NCBI GenBank assembly: GCA_029948255.1
Contig: JALIZF010001918.1
Coordinates: forward strand, 496,001-560,000
DNA: 64,000 nucleotides
Source of the DNA: Telmatactis stephensoni
Lineage: Eukaryota; Cnidaria; Anthozoa; Actiniaria; Isophelliidae
Direction: 5' to 3'
Shown here: positions 12,345-22,539 of the stretch, piece after piece
Position numbering within the stretch: the stretch's first letter is position 1
Layout: the number at the start of each line of letters is the position of its first letter
Translations under genes and position numbers: made by a program
The notes under the pieces: model-generated
Database searches by the model: none
The model's input: the letters and a program-made list of their open reading frames with translations, nothing else
Told to the model about the DNA's origin: nothing

Positions 12345-12692
12345 ATGAGCTCGTCATTGGGAAAGAAATTGCTGAAAAACAGACACAAACTAGAGGGGAG
12401 TAGTGAAACACGTCCAGCTACCGATACAGTCGTGTGTTCGTACCACGGGCAAGTCATGATTGCTTGGGAAGAAGGGGGACCAAGACTCGCTGATATTGAG
12501 TATGTACCATTTCTGTCAAGGTCTGCGAGCACGAATAGACGAATGGCCATTTGTGAAGAATTGGAAAAGTATCAAAAGGTACCAAAATTGACGGGACGAA
12601 ATCTGACAGAACTTCGCAAGGAATTGATATGTTTAGAAAAAAATGGTCAAAAGAGCAACATTTCGGGAGTGACAAAGAACAAGAAACTGTGA
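12345..12692 (+). CDS. Unrecognised 115-residue single-exon ORF
   Basis: The ATG (A at -3) opens a 115-residue frame ending in TGA. The product is highly charged with no signal peptide or membrane segment. It contains VVCSYHGQVMIAWEEGGPR, then a predicted helical, Leu-rich stretch (ICEELEKYQKVPKL, LTELRKELICLEK) and a basic tail (KNKKL). I do not recognise a family. Its composition is not low-complexity and the frame does not follow a repeat, which argues mildly for a real gene. It is downstream of the BTB gene, same strand, with no shared signal. It could be an orphan gene, a fragment of a lost mobile element or chance. A 106-residue antisense frame overlaps it. Confidence 0.3.
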   Translation: MSSSLGKKLLKNRHKLEGSSETRPATDTVVCSYHGQVMIAWEEGGPRLADIEYVPFLSRSASTNRRMAICEELEKYQKVPKLTGRNLTELRKELICLEKNGQKSNISGVTKNKKL

Positions 12693-12789
12693 CTGAATAG
12701 GACAGTGTGTTACTGTAAGTTTTATCGACAATTTTTATTCGATAATTAGGACGAAAAATCCTACCAAATTGCTATTAGGCAGAGATACA

Positions 12790-12827
12790 TTTTGTTTATT
12801 TATTTATTTATTTATTTATTTATTAAT

Positions 12828-12918
<91 letters not shown>

Positions 12919-13078
12919 TTCATTCATTTATTTATTTACTTAGTTATTTCTTTATTTTTTTTTTGTAAAGATCAAGACGTCCATGCATAGATAGATCAAA
13001 TTTATTTATTTATTTATTTATTCATTCATTCATTTATTTATTTATTTATTTACTTAGTTATTTCTTTATTTTTTTTCG
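12790..13078. repeat. TTTA microsatellite, two blocks
   Basis: A long (TTTA)n block at 12795-12950 and a second at 13000-13070. Both end in the same sequence (TTACTTAGTTATTTCTTTATTTTTTT, then GTAAAGATCAA.ACGTCC), so the block and its flank were duplicated as a unit of about 115 bp. Confidence 0.9.
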
Positions 13079-13437
13079 TAAAGATCAAAACGTCCCATAG
13101 ATGGATCAAATCATACAATCGATTTCTAATTTCTTTTAAAAAAATATGTATATTAATTCACATCTGAAGAGGGTTAAGACATAATTAAATTGTGATTATA
13201 TATTAAACATAGCTATAATTAGTAAGTATCCGTCGTTATACACATGTACAAATCTGCATGCTTATCAACAGGAATCCTACATATCGAGTTATACATATCG
13301 CCATTACTACCAATTTCGCGAAAAATTATCAAACTATTTAATTCATTACAAATTACAAAACATTTTTATTTATTACACTATTACAAAACCAATTGTAAGC
13401 ATTTTCTGTAATAAATCACATGTGGCTTGAGTTTCTT

Positions 13438-13690
13438 GTTCCTTCTCTCCCTTGCTTCGAGGGTTTTTTCTCCGGGTACTCCGGTTTTTCCTCCCTCAGT
13501 AAAAACGAACTAGTTTCGATCTAAGCTGTGGTCCATGATCAGACATGGGTCGTATGGTGTGTATAAATTTGTATGTAAATGTGTAAATGTGCCACTGTCT
13601 CGTAATGAAAGCGCCCTTGTATACCTTCGACTCGATCACGTTGAGCTGTGCCCTTCGCACTTGGCTGCGAGGAAGGGTGATGAGCTACCC
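13438..13690. repeat. Dispersed-repeat-like sequence (CCGGGTACTCCGG motif)
   Basis: GGGTTTTTTCTCCGGGTACTCCGGTTTTTCCTCC resembles a motif that recurs in tails of retroelements in many animal genomes. No ORF is associated with it. Nothing else is recognised between 13080 and 13790. Confidence 0.35.
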
Positions 13691-13808
13691 CAAATTTAAA
13701 TTCAGTCTAAATAGACACTAGTGGTATTATGTTGAGAAAAAGAAAGCTAGCAGTACCATTTATACCGTCGAACCCTCAGGTAGTCGCTTAAGGTGGTTCC
13801 GTCATGAT

Positions 13809-13920
13809 TCAAGCGAGTTTTGGCGAAATTTTTGCTTCGCGTCAACACCTATTCAAGGACGATGCATTATTGACGCGAAGCGAACAAGTTCAAAATTTCG
13901 CCAAAACTCGCTTGAGTTAA
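13809..13920. mobile_element. Fold-back with 23-bp perfect arms
   Basis: CAAGCGAGTTTTGGCGAAAT near 13809 is mirrored exactly by ATTTCGCCAAAACTCGCTTG ending near 13914. Inner arms TTCGCGTCAA / TTGACGCGAA extend the stem. There is no coding capacity. Confidence 0.8.
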
Positions 13921-14309
13921 CGCCGGAGGCGCTCTAAATTTTGGGTCAAATGAATGGAAACTGTTAACTGACTCACATCAATTCTCCGTGTGAGAATCAT
14001 ACATATTTTACCGGAATAAGACTGTGGAGCTTGTATAGTGAGAAAGAATAGGATTTTGCACTGTCAAATGGTCGCTTGCAAGGATTAAAAACAAAAGAAA
14101 ATGACAAGCTATCAGTTCTAAAAGTGGTCGCGCACGCTTACGAGAGGTGGTCATTTATTACGATAGGTGCGCATGCCAGTAACACTATGATTTGTATGGG
14201 AAACGTTTGGTATCATTGAAAACTAGTATAGTCTCACAAGAGAGGTGGTCACTTACGGGAATTGCTCGCAAGTCGGAAGTTCGATTGCACTAGATAAAGA
14301 GTGTCCACT

Positions 14310-14425
14310 CTCTAATAACTCCCTAGAAACGTGACTTTAACTCCCAAGCAACGGGATGTTAACTCCATAGCAACGTCACGTTTACCTCATAGCAACGTGA
14401 TGTCCTTACGTCACGTTGACCGGTT
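14310..14425. repeat. Degenerate repeats of TAGCAACGT units
   Basis: Four imperfect units of about 24 bp: ACTCCCTAGAAACGTGAC, ACTCCCAAGCAACGGGAT, ACTCCATAGCAACGTCAC, CCTCATAGCAACGTGATG. The AGCAAC half-site resembles the RFX X-box half-site; that is inference. Nothing else recognised from 13925 to 14760. Confidence 0.6.
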
Positions 14426-14765
14426 TCTTGATTTAGAATCTCATATACAAACAAAATAATTTGCACTAATTTCAATATAGAATGCTGTATTTTATGAGCT
14501 CAACCTTTACAGCAGTACATGTCGCGTCTTTTTTTGTCTTATTTCCTTTCCCTTTTATGCGTATAACGATCAGGGATTTTTTCTTTCGTTAGTATCTTGT
14601 ATTCAGTTTCAAATTTGTAAATTCTGTATTATTGCTCAATGCGGTTACATACCTAGCGCGCGATATTTTGTTGTGATAGTTAATTACAATTTCTATTCTT
14701 TACCGTATGATTGGTCGGAAAGCACCGATTAAACCGTCATTTAATTGTGGAAGAAACGTTTTAAA

Positions 14766-14956
14766 AGCCGACTCGTCCCCAGTCGTCTCGCTCGAAAACA
14801 AAAGGGCAGGGGACCAGTCCTCAAAAAGGGCAGGGGATCATGCGCTCATTCTCGTCCCCAGATCCTCCTCGGTTGTCGTGAGTGAGGTCTGGGGACGAGA
14901 ATGATCATGCGCTTAGGTATTTTTAGGAGACGACTGGGGACGAGTCAGTTTTAGAA
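14766..14956. mobile_element. Long palindrome (TCGTCCCCAG arms)
   Basis: The outer arms GACTCGTCCCCAGTCGTCT and AGACGACTGGGGACGAGTC match exactly. The inner arms ATGCGCTCATTCTCGTCCCC and GGGACGAGAATGATCATGCGC nearly match. A smaller hairpin at 8585-8650 uses the same CATTCTC/TT..CCCAGA word. Confidence 0.85.
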
Positions 14957-15207
14957 GGCGGCGCACTAACCGAGCTACGCTTGTTCCAGTAATGTGGAAA
15001 GAATACAACAGTTTCAAGAATGGCACAGTTTGTTAGTACATGGGCGGGCTTTACCTTTCCAAAAAGAGGGCAGCATATCATAACTTATGAGTGCGCAGTC
15101 TTTCATGGAAATTCGATACTGAAGGCGTCAGTTGCCCGAATGGCATCACACTCTTTTCCAAGAGGTTTTGGAATCTCCACTGTGAAATGGATACAAAAAA
15201 GATAATT

Positions 15208-15512
15208 ATAAAATACTTGAGATATAACGCGCGCGCTGATTGGCTGGCTACCATGTTTATATCAGAAGACAGAGACATGGCTCGCTCAAAAAACGTCGAT
15301 AATATTTTATAAAAGCAATATAAAACGATCGCTTATGTCTGTACTGTGATATAAACACTCTGGAAGATGTAGAGCACTCGAAAAGCAAGAGAAACACTCG
15401 GCTACACCTCGTGTTCCTAAGCTTGCTTTTCTCTTGCTCTACATCTTCCATCGTGTTTATATCACAGAACAGAGACATGCGCGCGCGTTTTATATTCCTT
15501 AAATACAGTAAA
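15208..15512 (+). mobile_element. Palindromic repeat family J, copy 1
   Basis: Begins AAAATACTTGAGATATAACG and ends TATATTCCTTAAATAC. The centre is a hairpin: AGATGTAGAGCACTCGAAAAG ... CTCTTGCTCTACATCT around GTGTTCCTAAGCTT. Copy 2 lies inverted at 46040-46364 and matches over the whole length, which fixes both boundaries. A CAGTAAACCCTCTCAGTCC sequence follows copy 1 and resembles a pogo/Tigger-type end. Confidence 0.85.
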
Positions 15513-16068
15513 CCCTCTCAGTCCAAACCGACACCTCTCTACAACGGAACCCACAGTACTATTCTAATTGAAATTCCTCTGGTGACCTTTTTGAAACTGC
15601 TGTATATACCTACATGTATTTGCACAAACATTGACCATTTCAAAATCATCAAACCTAGAAGCAGAGACTGAAATGGCTCCTGGGTACACTAGTAATCAGG
15701 TAATATATGGATTTTCACGTTTTATCTACAAATTTGCTAGACTAATAATCGCGTTTGGAATATCAAGAATTTGTCTCAGTCACTCTTTGAAATGTGCATT
15801 TACATGTGCTTTTTTGAAATCATCTCATCAACAGGGACTGCAGAGCACCCTAAAAAGTGGCGGGGCAATATATGAGACTAGTATGGGAAAAAGTTGTGGG
15901 GCTAATATTGGAAAATATAAGAGACTAGTATGTGGAAAAGTGAAAAAGTGGCAGGGCTATATCACTACCTGCCCCTCCCCTCCCCCTGTGGTCCCTGATC
16001 AACGGATTTCCTCATGTTTCTATGTTTTAAAGAGTTAATGGTCATGCAAAATGGCTTATCATAGCTAT

Positions 16069-17732
16069 TTACCAGTCCCTTTCGACCGGTTCTCTATACT
16101 CTAGTCCCAAATACTTAAAGATATCGTTCTCACTAAAAACAGGCAAAGGAGTTCCTTCAAACACTTTTTCCCCTCCTTGGTGAATGACCCCTGTGTTCAG
16201 TGATTTTTCAGATAAAGACATCCCATTTTTCCTAGCTAGAAGCCTTGCAGATCTGTTGAAATAATCAGAGCCTGTAAAATACAAGATAGCACAGGCCCAC
16301 TCATTATATGGGACAACAATGATGTCCAAGCGTCTGTGTTTGGTATTGCTTCCTGGCAACTTACCAACACCCATGTATTTATTCTGTTCTGAATTATGAA
16401 TTGAAACAAGATCATCTGTTATAAATCCTTTGGATTTTAGTTTTTCTAGAATTTTTGGTAAAACCCCCTGGTGAGATTTTCCATCTGGGTGGGAAATAAG
16501 AACATCAACATCTCCACAGGTTGGTTTCCCACGGCGATAAGAGCCACAAGTTTCACAAACAAGACCTGGGTCGATTTCTTTAGCAGCTATGTGTACATGC
16601 TCTCCTATCTTCCCTGCCTCTTCTCTTGGCATTCTCTCTCGAAACTCCTCAAAATACATCAATCCAATCTGTTGCTGCTTGTTCAAGTTTCCATGGTTCT
16701 TCAGATCTTCCAAGGTTCTCAATCCTTTTGACACCCATATTTCAGCAGTCTTTGGTCCTGCTCCCCAGACATCAGTAAACAGATTAATGGCATCTGTTTT
16801 AGGATCTATATGATCAAGTCTTCTTAAGTGTCCAGTTTCTACTATCTCCCAGATTTTCTTTGCAAGTCGTTCCCCAACAAAGGGGAGCTTACTGCATTCT
16901 TCCCAAGTCTCAATCTTTTTGTGATAAGTTTTAATTGAAGCTATGGCTTTCTTGTATCCCAAAGCTCTCCATTGATCTTTAGTATTAGCATATGAAGTGG
17001 CAAGCACTTGCAATTTATCTGTTATATGTTCATTGTGATTCAACCCTTTTGAAGATGATGGTTCGGCACATATCCAAGTTCCTTTTGTCTTCTCTGGTGA
17101 GCATTTACTAGTAATTTTTGAAGACTTTGTAGCAACAGATTCTTGCTCATCAGCACTGTCAACAAAATCACTATCGCTATCCTCTCCCTTTAACTTTTTG
17201 GCAATCATCCCTTCCTTTTTCTCTATCTCAAACCCTGAACTTTTACCCTCAGAAATATGATCAGCAGTGACATTAGTTCCCAGCCTGTGAACAGTCTTTT
17301 TCATCCTCTCTCTTTGCAGCAGCAGCAGCAGCATCTTTAGCATTTAGGTGATTTCACTAAATAATCTTGGATTTCAACTTTCTTGCATTCAGCAAGGCAC
17401 TTACTTAGCCAATCAGCCCTAACAATTTTAACAGACTCTGGTACTTCTTCTTTTAGGTTTAAGAGTTTTGACACCCTCTCATATTTTAGAGTTTGAGAAA
17501 CCACAACATAAGTGGTATCTTTTTGGAATTTCTTTTGTAATTCTCCTCCATGTTTGCAAAGTTTATCTGCAAGAATACCAGCCCTTGTTTTTCCAAGGCC
17601 ATTTTCTAAAATAACAGCTTTCATTCCATGGAAAAAATCGAGAACTTGGGAGCTTGCAGTTTCTGGAAGAGAATCCTTTTTGGCGTTCTTTTGCGGAGAT
17701 GTTTTCAATCGTTTGGAAGGTGGTTGAGCCAT
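16069..17732 (-). CDS. POLL: DNA polymerase lambda (POLL), frame broken between BRCT and polymerase parts
   Basis: Family X repair polymerase acting in base-excision repair gap filling and non-homologous end joining in the nucleus. The part at 17337-17732 (131 residues, good start MAQPPSKRLK) holds a basic start and a BRCT domain (about residues 31-125, ending RADWLSKCLAECK). The part at 16069-17343 carries the Ser/Lys-rich linker, the 8-kDa lyase domain (WRALGYKKAIASIKTYHK, FVGERLAKKIWEI, HLRRLDHI), the helix-hairpin-helix WGAGPKTAEIW, and the catalytic palm: GDVDVL (two metal-binding Asp), RRLDIIVVP (third Asp), YFTGS, FNRSARLLAR. It ends YREPVERDW, as in vertebrate POLL. Together they give about 550 residues, close to the family length near 575. 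The first frame stops at 17339, beside CTG repeats and A-tracts at 17290-17345. No convincing GT-AG intron explains the switch. An indel, real or from assembly, is the simplest reading. There is no long intron, unlike the neighbours. Confidence 0.9.
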
Positions 17733-18206
17733 GTTGCAATTAGATTTAAAATATAAATTTCTATTTTGATAAAAAAAGCAAAAGTTCTCACGATTGTTGA
17801 TTTCAATTTGTAGATTTCAAATTTGTAGATTTCAAATCTTGTCGAGTTTTGTCGATTTCACTGTCACGTGTTTTTCCCTTCAATTGACTTCTAAGGTAGA
17901 GATTATTATTACTTCCAACTTTACAAAGTCCAAAACCATTTCCAATATAGAATAATTTTAGTCTAAGCTATGATATCGAGGAGGAAAAAATACCTCTGAC
18001 TTTCTCTCAACTGATCGGCCATTTTGAATCAACAGAATACGAATCTTACGAATGCTAGCCGACGTATTTACGAAGACAAGTCGGACAACTTCGGTGTACA
18101 CGTGGCAAATAAGGAAAAAGGACCAAGTACGCAAGCGCGAGTTTTGTCTTCGTGTCTCTCATCTTTTTTCATTTTTCTTAACTTAATATTTCCTCAAAAA
18201 CAAAAT
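17733..18206. promoter_or_regulatory. Putative bidirectional promoter region, POLL / TMED
   Basis: Only about 470 bp separate the start codons of two divergently read genes, so both promoters must lie here or overlap. It holds a direct duplication of TTTGTAGATTTCAAAT near 17809-17837. No TATA box is convincing. Confidence 0.5.
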
Positions 18207-20523
18207 ATGAGGCCACTAGTTATTCTAGCCTTGATGGGCTATATATTTAGTAGTACATATGGATTATATTTTCACATGGGAGAAACGGAGAAAAAGTGTT
18301 TTATCGAAGAAATCCCAGATGAAACTATGGTCATTGGTAAGGCTATTGTTTGCTCTTTAGCAGCTTTAGATGATAAAAAAAGTGATTTTATTGCAAAGTA
18401 ATTTATAGATCACGTCCTGTAAGCTCTCTTTGTATAATTGAAATCCCTTTTTAGATAATTCTTTTGCAACCAGGTCTAGATGTAGTAATAGTACCAACTT
18501 ATTTGTGCAGTGGTGCTTGTCGAGATTTTGCTTTGAAAACAAAATATATTTCCAAGCTCAAATTTATTTTTCAGAGGTTATTTTGTTCCGTATATGAACT
18601 CATACAAGTTAAATTCTGGGAGATAATTTACTCATTGTATTTGCTCTGTACTATGTTTCTTCAAATAGGATAAGCTGTATCATATAAACAAACACAGAAC
18701 CCAAACTACTTAATTGGCACAAAATTGGGTTTCCAAAATTGTATCTACACAGATACAATAATCCTGATCAACTGTTGAATACCCCACCATTATTTGAATT
18801 ATGATAAAATTTATTGTTTTTGCATTATTCTAAATGAATGCCACTATAGTTATATAAAGTGATTGGTAATCTATCTTCCAGTGGACACTTCTAAAGGCCA
18901 GACACATCTTTATACAGTAGACTTTTTCATATCATACATTCCACAGCGGAAATCTAGTGTAAAATATACACAAGATTAAATGTGGTACCAATTTTGTTTC
19001 TGTTACCTGTAATTACAATATATTGTTACTGAATTCAAATGTTTATATGAATATTACTGAGTTCAAGCTTTATTCTGTAGGAGAGTCAAAACATATTTTG
19101 TGTAGCTAAAAAGTTGAAATAATCTTCTTTTGTTTAGGTAAATATAAAACTCAGTTATTTGATGAAAACACCAATCAGTTCCTTCCATCAAGCCCTGGTA
19201 TTGGTATGCATGTAGAAGTCAAGGATCCCAATCAAAAGATTGTCCTATCTAAGTATTATGCCTCTGAAGGAAGATTTACATTCACATCGCACTCTCCTGG
19301 TGAACATGTCATTTGCCTACATTCAAACTCTACCAGGTGGTCACTATGGGCTGGAGGAAGACTGGTGAGTTAAAATTAATATTCTGGCTCTGGTTGCACA
19401 AAGTGTGGATGGTGCTAGAGCTGGTTAAATCATTGTCCAGCGGATAAATTTATTGGAAAACCACATCATTTTATCCACTAGATAGGGATTTGTGTAACAC
19501 AGATTTGTGTAACACAGTGTTTCTGCTAGGAATTTTTTACTTTGGGACATTTGTCCTATTAGTGGTGTTTAGTTTCAGACATTATGGTACTGGGTTACTT
19601 TCATGAAGATTTGATTCCCTTTATGTGAAGATAAATTTGCGTGTATGTTCGAAAATATACTTGGACATTTTGTCCATTTAGGCAACATTTTTTCTCTGAC
19701 ATTTGAAAACAACCTTGGGAAAACTTGGAAAGCCAATGGCAATCTGAAACACTGCCATACATGTAGGTAGTGCTATCCACCCATCCTGCAACCAACCCAT
19801 GATTATTAAAGTGAATTATTTTATGGTTTTGTGTTGTTTTAGCGTATCCACTTAGATATCCAAGTGGGAGAGCATGCCAATGACTATGCCCAAATAGCAG
19901 CTAAGGATAAGTTAACTGAGCTACAACTTCGCATCAGACAACTTTTAGATCAAGTAGAACAAATTAGCAAGGAGCAGAACTACCAGAGGGTAAGTTATGA
20001 AGTGAATTTCTACCAGAAATTCTGTCTTAAACTTCTGTTAATTATAGAAGCAGTAACCACTTTGCAGCCGGCTTAGCTGGTTAAGCATTGGTCTTCCTAG
20101 CAGGAGGTCAGGATTCAAGCCCTGGCTTGACCAATACTGTACTTCTAAGTCTTACTACTTGAAGGGTTCCATGTGAAAATGGCCTAAGTGACTTTTTGAT
20201 ATTTTTATGGTATAAAATGGTATAATTAACTTTCCTATGCTGGAAAAATTAATCTCTGGACATCCATCAAGAAGTCATTTAGGTCACTTTCACAGCGAAG
20301 CCTTCACTTGATACATGTACTTTAATCTTTTCTTTTAAGAGCAGGTTTTAATTCTGTCTTTTGTAAATTCTAGTTCCGTGAAGAGCGTTTTCGTTTTACC
20401 AGTGAGAGCACCAATCAGCGTGTCTTGTGGTGGGCCCTTGCACAAACCATCATTCTTCTTGCTACTGGATTCTGGCAGATGAGACATCTTAAAGGATTTT
20501 TTGAAGCAAAGAAACTTGTCTAG
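18207..20523 (+). CDS. TMED9: p24 family cargo receptor, TMED4/TMED9 type (4 exons)
   Basis: Type I membrane protein of COPI/COPII vesicles that helps sort cargo such as GPI-anchored proteins between ER and Golgi. Exons 18207-18336, 19138-19364, 19843-19989 and 20374-20523 join in phase to 217 residues. The start is the ATG opening [11 protein letters not shown], because a signal peptide follows at once (cleavage before [10 protein letters not shown]). An in-frame upstream ATG at 18024 would hide the signal and is probably not used. The GOLD domain follows ([46 protein letters not shown]). Then come a coiled coil (LRQ-rich, [19 protein letters not shown]), a membrane segment ([18 protein letters not shown]) and the cytosolic tail FFEAKKLV with FF and KK sorting signals. 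Tail and length fit TMED4/TMED9 (the p24-alpha subfamily); I cannot separate those two. Confidence 0.93.
20066..20142 (+). repeat. tRNA-derived SINE-like sequence in TMED intron 3
   Basis: GCCGGCTTAGCTGGTTAAGC (A-box-like) is followed 30 bp later by AGGATTCAAGCCCTGGC (B-box-like). The cloverleaf does not close at the acceptor stem, so this is a SINE head, not a working tRNA. Confidence 0.55.
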
Positions 20524-20937
20524 ACAGAGTTACTTTGTTAGCTTTTATTCCTTGTTTGTATATAAACTCTAATAGATTCCTCATATTGTAATGAATAATG
20601 CAATTTAATTCTCGTGTATTTATATACTGGTGTGTAGGTGATATTGAACTTATTAGGAATCTATTAGGGTTTGTAGAAAAGGCTTTATAATGAAATGCTC
20701 TTAAGGAGAGCAAAAACAACAACTAAAAGAATAGAATCATTCCAAACATGTTACAGTAATAATGCAGTTTGGAATGACATTCTTTGAACATGTTACCCTT
20801 CACTCTATAAAGATCACAGTAAAATTTAATGTAAGGGGAAAGAACAAATAAGCCAACAAATTCTAGTGTATCATACTTTTCTACCTACATAGCTGCTTCT
20901 TGGTACCTTACCACTATGGTAAGTAGGAGAGACTGGG

Positions 20938-20943
20938 AATAAA
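20938..20943 (+). terminator. Candidate polyadenylation signal of the TMED gene
   Basis: AATAAA about 415 bp after the stop codon. The 3' untranslated stretch before it holds nothing else I recognise. Confidence 0.4.
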
Positions 20944-21254
20944 GCATAATTATATTTTCTATCTGATAGGAGAACATACATGTAGGGTGCAGATGAATCA
21001 GATGTAATATATTCATGTTTTGCTTTATTATGTTTTGTGTTAAAGCAGACTTGGTGTGAAGGGAGAATGGTCATGGCAGGGTTTTACAGGAACTTTAAAT
21101 GTTTTTTCGATAACACTGCTCTGACACCGTGTGTCAAGTTTTCCACAGAGAGTATTTTTATGAAAAATTACATCAACTGTGTGCTATGTTGACTTTCCAA
21201 GTTTCTTCTGTCACATCGCAGTCCTCCATTCCCATTCATCCATTTTCAATACAT

Positions 21255-21366
21255 CAGTTAAGTGGTCACACACAAAGCATTGAAGCTCCAGGGTACACAC
21301 AAAGGAATCTTCCAATTTGTACCCTGGAGCCATGCTTTGTGCTTTGTGTGTGACCACTGAACTGAC
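21255..21366. mobile_element. Hairpin element with AGTGGTCACACACAAAGC arms
   Basis: CAGTTAAGTGGTCACACACA is mirrored by TGTGTGTGACCACTGAACTG, with inner arms CTCCAGGGTACA / TGTACCCTGGAG. The stem is about 45 bp with one short extra repeat. The DNA from 21370 to 21830 shows nothing. Confidence 0.8.
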
Positions 21367-21836
21367 GTGTGGATATTGGTGTATACTGTATTACAGGATA
21401 CCCTATTCAGGAGAGTAGCTCATAGTGGAGACTAAATTTAGATTTTGCAGAAGTTATACAATCTGATACATGTAGTTGTGACAATAAGACTTCTTGTTTG
21501 TGGATATATTTGTCTGGATTACTAGTAAGGAGGGCCCTGGTCCTCCTAGTTTCATAAAGTACTAATTAAATTTAAAAAATTCATGTTCACCACAACTTTC
21601 ATTACATACCAATTACCATTTATAGAGTACTGACAAGAACTACAGAAATACATTTCTTCACTTTGATGACAAAATCACTGATAACTTCACATACCTGTAT
21701 CAATAGTTATCTACCCATGTTTTGATTGCCATTTTTAAGTTCTCTTATTTTCATTATTTTTCAATTAGAATACATTTAGTTTTCAGTCAAACTTTTATCT
21801 AGCATGTGATAGGAAATGGGTTGTGTATGAGTTCAT

Positions 21837-22150
21837 TAGTCTCCTTCGCAGCTGTTATTTGTCTCGCTCAATAATAATTGTTGATTGCAGGAGTGGACCT
21901 TTGGAGAATGGAAGCAAATAGACTAATAATGGCTGCAAAGGAGACTGAGTTCACAGAGTGGTACAGGGGTGTATCCAAGGGGGGGGGGGGGTCCCAAGGT
22001 GCCTGTGACCCCCCTTTGAAAACAAAAAGATGATAGAAATAAAAGAATCTGACTGGAGAAAGATTGAGAAATTGGAAGTGTGACCCCCCCCCCCCCTTTG
22101 GTGGAAAATGGAAAGTGTGACCCCCTTTGAAATATTCTGGATATGCCCCT
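21837..22150. repeat. Degraded hairpin and homopolymer-rich repeat
   Basis: AGTCTCCTTCGCAGC faces GCTGCAAAGGAGACT at 21837-21953. It is followed by a repeat with G- and C-homopolymers and two copies of GTGACCCCC.TTTG. It ends in TCTGGATATGCCCCTGG, a motif often seen at decayed transposon ends. 22150-22539 shows nothing. Confidence 0.5.
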
Positions 22151-22539
22151 GGTGGTACTATGAGTTCATCCTTGAGTGCACCCAGTTAGCATTAGTTTGA
22201 CTGCAAAAATGTGACTTTTCCTTTCTAAAATTATTGATTAAAATAATTTCATTGCTGAATTTTAGTATGTGTATTTCCTTTGTGAGTTAAGTGTATTTGT
22301 AAATCTAAAATTGTTTTATTAAATGATTTGTTCAGTGATTTAAATCTAAAAATATGTATTTGGAAATAGCTTGCACTGAAATTTGTTGTGTGAAACATAA
22401 GCTGGCAAAACATTTTGAGGAAAAAGTGGCATTCAAGCTAATTTTCCATTTCTTTGACCAAAAATGTAATCTATGTAATCTATGCAGCTCTGACTAATGA
22501 AATAGGTGATGAATTCCACTTTGTGATGGCTTGCAAAAA

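Noticed and set aside
12769..12990. 73-residue [11 protein letters not shown]
   Set aside because: Pure TTTA microsatellite translation.
15631..16038. 135-residue plus-strand ORF
   Set aside because: No recognisable motif, and part of it is a local direct repeat (GACTAGTATG...GGAAAA). Composition is like non-coding DNA.
18024..18206. Upstream in-frame ATG extending the TMED protein by 61 residues
   Set aside because: It would bury the signal peptide that p24 proteins need at the N-terminus; the ATG at 18207 fits the family.
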